Of a DNA stretch of 64,000 nt, positions 10,468 to 21,840 are shown one piece after another. Within the stretch, counting starts at the first letter, position 1. Every line of letters starts with the position of its first letter. Origin of the DNA: Diospyros lotus (Eukaryota; Streptophyta; Magnoliopsida; Ericales; Ebenaceae); assembly GCF_014633365.1 (NCBI RefSeq), contig NC_068347.1, positions 35,134,116-35,198,115 of the forward strand, in the 5' to 3' direction. Both the position numbers and the translations under genes were made by a program. Below the pieces are notes generated by a model. That model made no database searches and had not been told where the DNA came from. It saw only the letters and a list, made by a program, of their open reading frames with translations.

Positions 10468-11300
10468 TCGGTACTCTTTGAACTACCAAAAAAGTTGAAA
10501 TGATAAAATTACCCTTGCTTAAATTGTAAATTACATTTCTTGCTTTTTTTTAGTGAGACGACGAGGTGAGGCAGTGTGAGGCGACAGCTTGAGCCGGCCT
10601 TGGGCCAGGGCTACAGCCCAGGGCCCACAACTGAGGGGGGCCCAATTTTTTTTTTATGTTTATGTATATATGTGTATAAAAAATTAACAAAAGAAGTTAT
10701 CGCTTATACCTGCTAAAAGAAGATTTCATTACTATTTTTATTTTGTAGGTACATGTAATAATTGTTTTTGTTTTGATTAATTGTGGAGGAAGAAAGGAAG
10801 ATTGATCAAATCAATAAATACTTACGAAAATTTGGGAGAAATCATGTAGACTCAAATATGTCATTTTTATTTTTTAATGTAATATTTACAATACAGGGTA
10901 CTCTTTTTCCTTTATTTGAGATTTTGTCCTATTGTATTTTTTCTAAATAAAGTTTTCATGAGAGTTAAATTATTATTTTTTATTTTTTTGTAAATTATTG
11001 TAATTTTAATAAAATTAATTAATTTATATTTTTTATTTTTTATTTAATTTATATAAAGGGACATATTTGAGAAAATTTGCTATAAATCTTAAAAAATTCA
11101 GGATCGACTCTGGCTACAATGATGGCGGGTTATGGTTGGAGAGAGAATGGGAAAGAGAAAAAAGAGACGACGATGGATTGCTAGGTGAAGAAAGAAAAAG
11201 AAATAAGAAAGATGGGCGTTTTGTAATTTGAATGAGAATAATTTTATCATTTTAACATTTTTAATAACTTAATGTGTAGTCGAAGAAATACTTTTTCATA
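10468..11300. mobile_element. Terminal-inverted-repeat element with a nested insertion
   Basis: The left end has GTACTCTTTGAACTAC followed by GTTGAAATGATAAAATTA. The reverse complement of the right end (to about 11296) has GTATTTCTTCGACTAC followed by GTTAAAATGATAAAATTA. These form imperfect inverted repeats of about 70 bp. A hAT-like fragment lies inside (10585-11112). No target-site duplication was confirmed. Confidence 0.45.
10585..11112 (+). mobile_element. Nested non-autonomous hAT-like fragment
   Basis: The left end reads CAGCTTGAGCCGGCCTTGGG and continues with GGGCCC-rich sequence and a T-run, as in many plant hAT elements that begin CAGGGCCGGCCC. The right end read inward is CAGAGTCGATCCTGAATTTT. 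The ends match only partly, and an eight-base duplication is not visible. A short frame near 10785-10860 (KIDQINKYLRKFGRNHVD) could be a relic of a coding region. Confidence 0.35.
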
Positions 11301-12499
11301 GTGTATGTGAGGATAAGGAGGAGATGCATGAGGCATCATATCATCTATGTATGTATATATGATAGCAAGAGGTGTGTCCATCATCATTCATCAATCAAAT
11401 AAGCGGATGCGATGGATGATCCATAGCATCTTTCACATGGATGATGGATGGATGGATGGATGGGCATGAGTCGCATGGCCCACTGGCATGGTGAAATTTG
11501 ATAGACAAACACTCTCAAGTGGAAACGGTCGTGGGGACGTGTTCCGATATACCTCTTTTTTGCCGGTTTTGTGGTTATCCGTTTCGATATTTTTTTTAAC
11601 TTATTTATATAATATTATATATTTTAAAATAATTTACTAAACTATTACAAATCATCCAATGTCACCTTTTAGCACAAAATCTAGTCTAGCATAATTCACT
11701 ACTAAGAATAGTGAGTTCTTATAACTTAATACTTGCCTAAATTTTATTTATTTTTAAAAAATATAAAAAAAAATTGAATTGATTTATAAATTGGATCAAA
11801 TTGAATTGAACTGTCAATTTTAGGTAATTCTGTCGGTTATTTTAATTTAATTAAAATTTTATTCACTCTTATTTAATTATTTTAATTTTTTTTACTAATT
11901 TAAGTATCAAAATGTGATTTTTTCCACTAAACCCTTAAACAATTATTAAGACGTAATTAAGATATTGTTGAAAAGGTATGAATTCAATTTAAGGCATATA
12001 GTTGGGAGATTTGGTGGTGCAGGTGGGTAGGAATGCACTAAAATATAAGATCACGTTAGATTGAGTTGATATCTTAAGGATTAGTATATAATAATAATAG
12101 ATATATAGTCAAAACCATGGCAACTTCATCATCAACATGATGGTGTTTTTGAAGATTCCAAGAGATCCCAGGTATTATTCCCTTGCTTTCAAGAAATGAC
12201 TTCATTTATATAATATAAAATAAAATAAAAAATGGTGAAATCTTAGATAATATGTGGCCACTGGCCAATTGCCAACTTGGAGGCCACTAACTGATGTTCA
12301 TTGGGCAGGTTAGGTTCTTTAAAGTGCACAAAACTGGTCAAAAAGTGTTGGCTCAATAATGCCATTTCTTTAATCATTGGTTATATTAAATTAAATGACA
12401 TTGTTTTTTATTAACCGTCTAGAATCGATAACTGTAATTTTGTCTCCACATGCACATTTATATAAAGAATCATGTTATTTGTACTAATAAAGTTCTACA
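11301..12499. other. Intergenic sequence, no gene seen
   Basis: Includes a GGAT tetranucleotide run (about 11437-11462) in a CATGG/GATG-rich stretch, and family A repeat copy 4 (11745-11880). No coding segment recognised. Confidence 0.35.
11745..11880 (+). repeat. Dispersed AT-rich repeat, family A (copy 4, partial)
   Basis: A short diverged copy: AATTGAATTGATTTATAAATTGG, then TCTGTCGGTTATTTTAATTT, ending near TTATTCACTCTTATT. It lacks the middle section present in the other copies. Confidence 0.35.
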
Positions 12500-13105
12500 A
12501 GGATCATTTTACCTATTTTTTTCCTCTCAATGAATATTTTGTCTATTTTTTTTCTTTCTCAATGATATTTTGTCCTTCCCTTCTCCATTAACCTCTCATT
12601 TCTCTCTCATTCCTCTAGTCGCCGCCACCGCATTTTTGTCGCTACAACCGACCATCTATCGCTGATCTTCTCGCGGTCATTCTTTGCCTCCGTCGCCTAC
12701 CCTCTTCTCTTCGTTGTGATCTTGTTGCCTTGCCTCTGCCGCCTTTCCATATTGCCCCCCCACTGTTATATTCTCCATCAAATTAGCTCGCCTCTCGATG
12801 CAACAACGACGAGATGGTGAGATTGCAGCGACGAGATGAGGCGGCAACGGTGAAGTTGCAATGGCGAGAGAATATGAGGTGGCAGTGAGAGCAGGCAAGG
12901 TGATTGAGGCGAAGAACAACAATGGGTGGTCGATTGCAGCAACAAGGGAATGTGAGAGAAGAGGAAAGAGAGAGAGAGGGAGAAAGAGGGAGAGTGGGAG
13001 AAGTGAATAAACAAAAATTGCGATATATTGTGATATTTTGATGTCAAAATATTGCGATATATCATCTTGTAAATCTCTTTCTGTGCAAATAGCACAACCC
13101 TTATA
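12500..13105. mobile_element. Foldback element with GC-rich arms
   Basis: The left arm is CT-rich and carries GTCGCCGCCACCG (about 12620). The right arm (12800-13000) is GA-rich and its complement carries TTGCCGCCTCATCTCGTCGC and CTCTCTCTTTCC, so the arms are imperfect inverted repeats. The right terminus, read inward, is GGGTTGTGCTATTTGCACA, which resembles ends of plant Mutator-like MITEs. The reading frames of 105 and 145 residues across 12677-13114 are low-complexity Leu/Ser and are by-products of this structure. Confidence 0.4.
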
Positions 13106-14392
13106 TAAAACCATAAGTTTAATTTCTTGATATAATTTTTAATGTTTAAATTATTAAGAGTAAATAAGTGATAAATGTATTGTGATCAAGATTTTATTTG
13201 TTTATTCATAAAAGTTCTATCTTTTATATAGGCCATTTGAATTGGAATAATTGAAGTTATCTTTAAGATTTTTTAATTCAATTATTTCGAGTTAGCAAAG
13301 AATATGTCGAACTAAATAGAAATAATATTGTGTTCAATTGATAGGAGTTGAATTCTTCAAAAATAAATTAAGATATTCAAAATTAAATCTTTAAAATTCT
13401 CGGGCTCGTGACAAATGATGATAAGCTATTATAGGAGGGATTTGGTCCTTGAATAGGTTAGTTACAATTATAAGGCTTAGCCCACAAGGAAGAGGTCAAA
13501 GTTTAAAAGTCATTTGGAACAAGAAACATGATTAATTAATTAGAATTAATGGGAACATTACAAGTCAAGCCTTAGCTTAGTTTTCAATTGCAAATTGGTT
13601 TTGACACCAAGGGCGTCAATTAACCCCACAATCCTTTGTTAGTACTTGCACGTAAATTACACCTTTGTCTTCTTTTACAAGTATCTTGAAAAAATATTAG
13701 TTATTTAAATTTATATCTATGATTGAGGGCCCGCGATTTGATTCAGTGATCTCATCAATACTAATTATAAGGGTTAATTAATTATGAAAATAATTCAGTC
13801 TTTTTTTATAAATTTATAATTTTATTCAAAATTTTTAATTTTGACTATTAAATCTAAATACGTAATTCAATTGGGTGTAATTTTATTCAATATATAAAAT
13901 TAATTTAAAGAAATTTGTATTCATACCAACATAGCAAGCCAAGTTATAGGAGTTCATTCTATTGGCATCTAATTATAGTCAAAAATAATTTAAAAATGGT
14001 TTTTTAATACTTAAATTAGTCTGCTTACGAGATATAATAATCAATAATAGAATTTTAGGAGAAGTTAGTTACATGTATTTTATCAATTTTGCTTTACAAA
14101 TTCATTTATAATGCATGAGATTTCTTAAATGTTAAGTGAGAATCATTGATTTTCGCGTCTCTTTAAAACATTAATTATGACATTAATCTATTCAATATTT
14201 ATTTAGGATTGTTTCGAAGAGATCTTACTTCTTAAAAATCATATGAAGAGATGATTGCCTTTTGAAAAAGAAGATAAAAAAAAAAGCTCATCATAGTATT
14301 ATATAATTTATATTTATAAAAAACATAATATTTTCTAATATATATATATATATATATTATGTAAGAATGTTATTTTCTCTTCATTATTTTTA
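13106..14392. other. AT-rich intergenic sequence, no gene seen
   Basis: No coding region or structured RNA recognised. A TA run lies at 14338-14358. Confidence 0.3.
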
Positions 14393-15289
14393 ATAGAGTC
14401 GCAACACAAAGGAGTCGAGTCATTCATGAGCAACTCAATGTTTGATTTGACAAAAGTTCGTTCAAGTTCATTCTTTAAGATAAATAAACTGAGTTTGAGT
14501 ATAATTTTGAATCTCAATTTGTAAACTAGTTCAGTTTGAGATCAATAAACTTTATATCATTAAAGTTTATAAACATTTTAATTAGAGGTTAGTGAATAAT
14601 AATAGAATCGATTAGAGAGTCATAAACATAATCGATTAGAAATTTACGAATAGTTTGTGAATAAACTTGTTTATAAATATATTAATATATTTATTTATAA
14701 TTTTATAAATATATTATCTAATATAAAGTTATCAAGTTTTAAATTATTATAATAATATAATTAAATTAAATATATTTAAAATTATTATGTATATTAATTT
14801 AATTATTTAACGTAATATAATATATATAATAAAAGTAAAATAGTAAATTAGGTTTACCTATGCACCATATAAATAGTTGTTTAAATTTAAAATTATAAAA
14901 ATAAATTAATAAATTAGATTTTGACGAGACTAAATTTGCTGGTGTCTGGTAGAGTTCAGAATTATTAGGATGCGCTCGAACTTGACTTATTAATTATGAA
15001 ATTAAGCCGAGTTTTAAGTCTCAAACTTAAAAATTAGTTTGTCAAATAGAGTCTAAATTTACTACAACTCATGTCAACTCAATCTAATTATAACCCTATT
15101 TTAACATAATATTGGGTAACATATGTAGTTTTTTGAGGCTCACGTGGCAAATTATAAAGGCACGCATTTTTGTCGCAGTTTCTTGATGCCGAGACAAAGT
15201 GATGGGCACAGGCACTCAAGGGTTCATGTCAGTGACATTTAATTTTATTTTGTTAAAAACTCAAATATTATGGTGGATAATTGTAACAT

Positions 15290-15420
15290 GTTTTTCTAAT
15301 GTTATCTTGACACATAGATTTAATATTTGTGATAATATTTTATATATTTATATTAATATAACATATAATATAAAATATTAATAAGAAATATAATTATAAA
15401 TGTCAAACTTAATATTTTTG
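15290..15420. repeat. Short palindromic repeat, family B (copy 2)
   Basis: Core ATAATATTTTATATATTTATATTAATATAACATATAATATAAAATATTA (spanning about 15330-15378) is nearly self-complementary and resembles 7915-8035 and 46145-46275. Confidence 0.4.
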
Positions 15421-15424
15421 TTAG

Positions 15425-15770
15425 AGATAAATAAAATTTCAGTTTAACTGAAATAATTGAATTGAAGTAATTAAAATTGCAAAGTCGATTCTGGTCAATT
15501 TTTAAGTTTGACAATTTCAGTTCGGTTATATTTTTATATTAAAAAAAATAAAATAACTAGATCAATTGAAATTTTCAAAAACATCATTTTTGACCAATAA
15601 TTCAACAAAAAATTAACAACTTTAGTTTTTTAGTTTTTTTTTTTATTTTTAGTTATTTAGTTTTTATATTTGTTTGATCTTAATTTTTAACATAAATTCA
15701 ATTACTTCAATTTTAATATTTTGGTCGATTCAATCGTGAAACCGACATAATGTTCACCCTTAAATTTTTT
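15425..15770 (+). repeat. Dispersed AT-rich repeat, family A (copy 5)
   Basis: Carries AAAATAACTAGATCAATTG, then a T-rich run, TTAACATAAATTCAATTAC, and ends AACCGACATAATGTTCACCC. The reverse complement of that end (GGGTGAACATTATG) matches the start of copy 3, which suggests GGGTGAACA as the element terminus. Confidence 0.5.
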
Positions 15771-16154
15771 GTTATCTTTAAGCAACAACCACAAGTGGAG
15801 CTTTCTTTCGCGGTCCTAAAATAGTTATATCCTTTTCATCTTATAAAAAATAATTTTATTTTAGATATTGGAGCTTTTTCTCATGTCATTCTAATTAAAA
15901 AGGTTTTCTTTTTTATTTACGATAATAGTAAAGTATTGGGTAACATTACTTACTAACCTCATCAATATATGTAATTTATTTTTAAATTATATATTTTTAT
16001 TGAATCTTATTTTTATTATTTAAATAATTTTATTAGTTGATTAAATAATTCAAAACACGTTGCATCTATCATTAATTGATAAAATTATTTAAATATTAAA
16101 AATAAGATGCAACAAATATACTTAATTGTAACACACACATATAAGATTTTGAAA

Positions 16155-16300
16155 ATGCTACTTAGGTACTCAACTTTAATAATTGGGGTGATACGTATGT
16201 CGATATATTATATATTTACATTAATATGACATACAATACAATACATAATATATGAATATCACTATAAATATTAAAATCGAGTGTTTTTGAGTAATATTTT
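16155..16300. repeat. Short palindromic repeat, family B (copy 3)
   Basis: Contains TATTATATATTTACATTAATATGACATACAATAC and an AATATCACTATAAATATTAAAATCGAG arm, parallel to the other family B copies. Confidence 0.35.
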
Positions 16301-16534
16301 TGATAAAATTTTAATGATAATTTTTCGAAAATATTATTATGTAACAATGTTTAATTTCAATTAATATGGTTTCCTTGTTGTAAGGTGGAACATTGTAACA
16401 TTGAATGCATCATACAAGTCATAATTTGAGATTTATGAGATCAAATAATACTCAAATATTATTTATGATTCTAATTATTTTTTGATAGATTTTTATCATA
16501 GACATTTACCTTTTCATTCCTTAAACTCAAGAAA

Positions 16535-17510
16535 TAGGATCGCAAATGAGTCGAGTCATTCGCGACCAGCTTGGTATTTGGCTAGCTAAAAATTCGTTCA
16601 TTAATGTAAACGAGTCGAGTTTGAGATTAACTTTAAAACTAGATTTGTAAACGAATCGAATTTGAATTTAATAAAATTCAACTCGTTAAAACTCACAAAC
16701 ATGTTCTATTGAAGACTTGTGAACATGTTCAATTAAAAGTTTGCAAAAAACTCGTGAATAGGCTCATTTATAAATACATTAATAAATTTATTTATAATTT
16801 TATAAATATATTATTTAATATAAATTATTAAACTTTAAATTATAGTGAACGATATTATGTTTATTGTAATTTAAAATTATTATTAGTTAATTATCATATT
16901 AATATTATATTTGTTTATTATTAAATTTGATTTAAAGTTATTATTTATTGATTATTTATATATAAAGTTTTTAAAAATATTTTTATTGAATCCGAGGTTG
17001 AGCTCGAGCTCCAACTTGTCAAAAGCTTGTCAAGTTTAAGCTCGAGCTCAAACTTTAGCCAAACTTGAGATTGACGAGCTTGAAAACTAATTCGTGATCC
17101 AAATTTAAGTTTTGAAAGCTTGACTCGGCTCAATTCCATCACAATTCAATCAAAAAAATGATGGGAAATCAAATAAGAACCAAGTAAGTTATAGAACACC
17201 ACCTCCAAATTTCAATCATAACTCATGGGAGTGAATAACCCACTACAATGCCACTTGTACCTTGGCCTGGGTGGTCACTTAAACATTATTTTTTCAAATG
17301 CATGCTGCCAAATTATGAAGACCCACAATTTTATTTGTTTGTAGCATTGATGGATAATGGATTACTACATATTTCAATCCTTTTAGCTGCAGCCACAAAT
17401 GTACCTCCTAAATACTTATTTTCCTTTGGTCTTATAATAAGCAAATTTATCTTGGATGTAATGTAAGACCTTTTTGCCATGTGGTCCTAATCAAAAGGTA
17501 TCTTTTATTT
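16535..17510 (+). repeat. Decayed segmental duplication, copy 2
   Basis: Second copy of the segment at 14393-15910, about 2.15 kb downstream at its start. GAGCTCGAGCTC-type words are better preserved here (16995-17050). A 72-residue frame at 17248-17466 overlaps the conserved part, but I cannot assign it and both copies are degenerate. Confidence 0.5.
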
Positions 17511-17515
17511 ATTTT

Positions 17516-18044
17516 TGTTGCGTTATAAGCAAAAGTTAATTAAAAAATTTAAAAGTTCAAAATAAAAATTTGGGCTAAAAATATGTAATTTTTTTCTTAA
17601 TTGAGGGTCTCAAATAAAGCCCAAATAGGATAACTCTAATATCCAAAATTTCATCTTAGAATTTTACGAAAATAATAAATATTATTAAAAAAACATAATT
17701 TTAATGAATTTTAGAATGTCAAGATAAACATTATCCATAAGAATTTTAATCCTGATGGATTTCAGAATGTTAAGATAAATATTATCTATAAGAATTATAA
17801 TTTAAAGGAATTTAGAGAAGCTCTATGTTCCTCTACAAATAAATAGACACTCGTTTTAGAAAATATATGTTTTTTATACTGATTTTAATATGGTCTTCAA
17901 CTCTTCCGTGTTTGAGTTAAACATTAGAGTATTTGCGCGAGTATTTTCATCTACCCTCTTATTATTATTTTTCTTACAGACTTTAAGCAGTTTAACGGCG
18001 ATGTTTTCAATCAATAAATTTATTATTATATTTGAGTAACAACA
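17516..18044 (+). repeat. LTR-like direct repeat, copy A
   Basis: Begins TGTTGCGTTATAAG and ends GAGTAACAACA (TG...CA). Shared wording with copy B includes GGATAAATATTAT-like blocks, a TAAATAG box and the terminal AATAAATTTATTATTATATTT. A CTCTACAAATAAATAGACAC TATA-like region lies near 17835-17855. Likely a solo LTR or one LTR of a gutted element. Confidence 0.45.
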
Positions 18045-18680
18045 ATTTTATTTATTTAAATTGTAGCAAATCCAACTTAAATTCCTTTCTCAAACAATTG
18101 ATGGATGGATCAATATCATATATATATATATATACATACACAGAATTTTTAGCTTATAAAAATTAGACAAAATAAAAATACAAAAGAATTAAAGAGCATT
18201 CGAGAGAAAAATAAGAACATAATATTCATACGTAACTAAGTAGTGGCGTTCATGGGTCTGGTTGGTTTGTGTTTCATATTAATCGAGACTCAAATCAAAT
18301 CAATCACTATATAGAACCCAATCTACATGACTTTGATTTTGTTCTCTTTTGGGTTCTAACTATATATAATAATAATTTATTAATATAAAAATTTTGTAAT
18401 ATAAACTCTAAAATAAATATTAATAATCAATTCTCAACAAATAGCCATATGTATTATATATTTATATGTTTATTTATAATATTTATATTATACTTTTTAC
18501 TTATTTGAGCACATTATTTGGTTTTGATAAATCTATGCACCTAAAGAGTTAGATTCAGAATTGAGCTGATTTCAATCAGATCTAATTTTTTTGATCCAAA
18601 ACCAAATCGATATACTAAAAAATCGGAACCAATCACGTCTATTTGATTCAATTTGATTCTCAAGCCTATTTAAATATATG

Positions 18681-19508
18681 TGATGCCTCGTAAGTAAAAA
18701 TTCATTAGAAGACCAAAAAAAATTAAAAGTTTAAAATAATTTTTTGAGATAAAAAAGTATAATTTTCTCCTAATTGGGGAAGAGTCATAAACAAAATGTA
18801 AATAAGATAATTTCTTCAAAAATCTTTTCGAAAGTTTTATAAAAAGAATAAACATTATCTATAAAGATCTTAATTTTAAGAGACCTCAGAATGTCATGGT
18901 AGGATAAATATTATTTAGAATAATTCTAATTCTATGAGATTTAAAAAAACTCCATTCTTATTTCTAAATAGTTGAGCCCCCGTCTATTAAGAGATATGAA
19001 TTTGATATTGGCTTTATTACTACACCCAAATATTTAGGATTTAATTTATATATGGAAATGTTTAGCGCTTTCTCTTTCTCTCTTATCATCTTGCGTGAGC
19101 AATAAGCATCGTCATCGTGACTTAACTGGTTACTGCGCATTTACCGTCTTTTGCTCTTGGTCTTCTTCATCTCACCGACGATCGCATTTCCTGATCTCGT
19201 GACTCCCGTCAACATTAACGTCTTCTCCTTCTGTCCACCATCTTTTTTTGCTAGTGTCCGTTATCTCCTTCATCTGGCCTCTCTCTCACTTTTTGACGTC
19301 TCATTTCTTTTATCATCCTTTATAACATCTCTTATTCTTCTTTTAGTGTGCCATTTTTTTAGTTTTTCATTCTTAGGGGTTCTAAGTAGCTTATGCCTTA
19401 AAGTAATCATGTTTCATACATAATTTGATTGTTTTTTTAATAAAATTCAAATAATATAATAATATTATTTTTAATTAATAAATTTATTATTATATTTAAG
19501 CTACAACA
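18681..19508 (+). repeat. LTR-like direct repeat, copy B with a GC-richer insert
   Basis: Begins TGATGCCTCGTAAG and ends AAGCTACAACA, parallel to copy A but about 300 bp longer. The extra part is the pyrimidine-rich, relatively GC-rich block near 19060-19400, which produces a 90-residue frame (19151-19423) of low-complexity Leu/Phe/Ser without family features. No primer-binding site is visible between the copies. Confidence 0.45.
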
Positions 19509-20290
19509 GGATCAGGATGTAAACTCGATTACGTAACTTGGACCCAAGAAAACAACAATTATCCGTCTTTCATGGAAAATTCTGGAAAAAGAATGGTAAA
19601 TAAGGGAAATAGGAATCAAACAGCTGGATGTATATATTTTTGTCATTTCCGACCAAGCAATGGGTCCCACGACCATATGAAGCAGCAGCCAGCAATCACC
19701 AAATCTTAGCTAAATCCGAGCAAAAACATAAATTGGGTGATCCAAACAACTCCACGTGTTTGCTGCGGTGTCAGCCACTGTCACCACCAGTACAGCTGTC
19801 CCATTCCACGTCATCAACGCAGCCTATACTATACAATATACATGCACCGTGTAGCTAACTCGGAAACATTGTCCCGACATATTTATATTAATTAATAATA
19901 TATAAATATCTTAAAATTATCAAAAATAAATAATATTTTAAAAAATAATAAATATATACTTTTAATAAATATAAACACATTATAATAAAAAATTATGTTT
20001 TTAATTTTAATTTTAATTTTATTAAATTTTATATTAAGACTGGAATTATAATTTTATTGCTATTTATTTATTGAATTTGCTCAATTGAGTCATTTTCACG
20101 AGCTGATGACAGGGGAATGTATGTATGTATGTATCCACCAACATGACATCATACATCATACATACATACATGCATGCCCATAAATCTTCAATGGGGAAGT
20201 GGGCGTGGCATCCTTTAAAATCCAAGCCCATCAGCTCAACAAGAAGCACTCTTTTGGAGAGAAAAAGCAACTGAAGAAGAAGATAAAGCG
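19509..20290 (+). promoter_or_regulatory. Promoter and 5' UTR region of the DUF1685 gene
   Basis: Upstream of the ATG at 20291. ACGT-core motifs occur at about 19752 (CCACGTGTT) and 19806 (CCACGTCATC), candidate bZIP sites. 19870-20060 is AT-rich. A hairpin-forming tetranucleotide pair lies at 20117-20171. Where the transcript starts is not determinable. Confidence 0.45.
20117..20171. repeat. Inverted tetranucleotide repeat (hairpin) upstream of the DUF1685 gene
   Basis: The left arm is ATGT/GTAT repeats at 20117-20134. The right arm is CATACATACATACAT at 20157-20171. A perfect 15-bp stem can form around a loop of about 25 nt, 120 bp before the ATG. Confidence 0.8.
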
Positions 20291-21453
20291 ATGGAGGGCC
20301 TCTCGTATGGAACAAGATCCGGCGGTTTGGAGAGTTTTGGCCGGGAAAGGAGAGAGCCAGATGATGAAATTTTTGAATTTGCAGAGGAAACAATGGAGGA
20401 GGAAGAAGAGGAGACGACGAAGAGCAACCTAACAGCTGGGCTGTGGAGGAGCGACGAAGAAGACGATGAGGAGACATGGGTGAAGAGCAGGAAGAAGGAG
20501 AAGAAACAGGTGTTTCTTGAAGGCTATGTAGAGGCGGCTGATGAGCTTGATCTGAAGAGGGGGAAGAGCTTGACTGGTGAGGATCTGGATGAGTTGAAAG
20601 GGTGTCTGGATTTAGGGTTCGGATTCAGCTATGAAGAAATCCCTGAGCTCTGTAACACCTTGCCGGCTCTTGAGCTTTGCTATTCAATGAGCCAGAGGTT
20701 TCTTGATGACCACCAGAAGTCGGCGGACTCCTCGCCGTCTTCCACCGAGATGTGCTCGTCGCCGTCGGGACCGATTGCCAACTGGAAGATCTCCAGTCCT
20801 GGTGAGTCATCTCTTTAAATGTCTTAAAATTGCTTAATTTATTGTTGGCTTGCTTTAGAGACTTCTTAATTAGTGTTTCCGTGCTTTGTTTGTTGGAGAG
20901 TTATCTGCAAAGCTTGTTACTTAGATGAAATTATGAATTGGGTTTCTGGGCTTTTAAATTAGTAGTCTTTCTGTTGATGCAAATTTGAAAAGGGTTCTTC
21001 CGATTATGAAGTGAATTTTTAGGCTGAAGAGAATTCATTTTAACCCATGAAATTGAAGTGCCAAAAATGCCAAATTGTGTTACTTTCTTCATCTTGTAAT
21101 ATGCCCCCCTTGCCAGATCTTTCCTTTGACAACCCATAAGTCTTGTTCTGAGATTGCTCACCTCATTGACTTGATGGCATGCTCATTGACTTGATTGCAA
21201 TGAAGATACAATAATATGAGTTATAATATGACTGTTGGCATAGAAATAGAATTCACGTAGTGGGATATAAGGGATATGTTCCTCCAATTATGAGTTTCTC
21301 CCATTGTGGGTAATGTTGTTTATCTCTTTGAGGCACAAAACGTCTCGATCTTAACCTCCTATTACCTTCTCAGGTGACCATCCTGAAGATGTCAAAGCAA
21401 GGCTCAGATACTGGGCGCAAGCGGTGGCATGTACCGTTAAGTTATGCAACTAG
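20291..21453 (+). CDS. DUF1685 family protein
   Basis: Two exons, 20291-20801 and 21374-21453, encode 196 residues. The junction is CCTG|GTGAGT ... TCTCAG|GTGACC. Residues 1-95 are acidic and low in order. The central LTGEDLDELKGCLDLGFGF...ELCNTLPALELCYSMSQRF block and the C-terminal DHPEDVKARLRYWAQAVACT block, provided by the second exon, are the two conserved parts of plant DUF1685. The family has no established biochemical function, and no membrane segment or signal peptide is seen. The start is the first ATG of the frame that gives a full family N-terminus. A long frame in exon 1 on the opposite strand is a shadow. AATAAA at 21835 could serve polyadenylation, giving a 3' UTR near 0.4 kb. 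Confidence 0.85.
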
Positions 21454-21834
21454 ATCGAAGGCTTCCCAGACGAGGAGAATGATGAATCGACATTTTCCTC
21501 AGTCTGGAAGTTTCTCAACCTGGACCTTCATGGAGAGAGCTCGCGGTGACCCGATCGATCATCTTTAAGGTAGTACTGCTGCCTGCTCGAACCCGACTCC
21601 ATTCTTTTACCCGGAGATGGATGATCTCGGCGTCTGTCAGTGATCGGTGAGTTTGGAGGAGGAGATGGAGAAGAAAGAGAAGCCGAGGAAGGAGATTGTC
21701 TCAGGTCTGAGATTAGAGAAATACCCAACTGTTGCCTGATGAGAATGCCCTGATTCCACCCAAGGCTGATGAAACTTTTTCTCTCGTGTTCATTTTGCAG
21801 TATGAGAATTGTATTTTGTACCCAGTACATTGAC

Positions 21835-21840
21835 AATAAA
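21835..21840 (+). terminator. Candidate polyadenylation signal of the DUF1685 gene
   Basis: AATAAA on the coding strand, about 380 bp after the stop codon, followed by AT-rich sequence. Plant signals are loose, so this is only a candidate. Confidence 0.4.

Larger units (their letters stand above)
14393..15910 (+). repeat. Decayed segmental duplication, copy 1
   Basis: Segments recur in order in 16535-17510: AGTCGAGTCATTC (14397 and 16552), TATTTATAATTTTATAAATATATTA (both copies), TGGCAAATTATAAAGGCAC (15145) against TGCCAAATTATGAAGACCC (17306), and AACAACCACAAGTGGAG (15784) against GCAGCCACAAATGTACC. Copy 1 also carries family A and B repeats that copy 2 lacks. The 5' 700 bp of each copy has the ACTCGAGTTTGAG-type wording of a common plant MITE. 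Confidence 0.5.

Noticed and set aside
12677..13114. 145- and 105-residue minus-strand frames
   Set aside because: Low-complexity Leu/Ser runs produced by the foldback element.
16945..17142. 65-residue minus frame with repeated LEL/KLS words
   Set aside because: It is a translation of the GAGCTCGAGCTC-type repeat in the duplication.
20625..20810. Minus-strand frame opposite the DUF1685 exon
   Set aside because: Shadow of a recognised coding exon.
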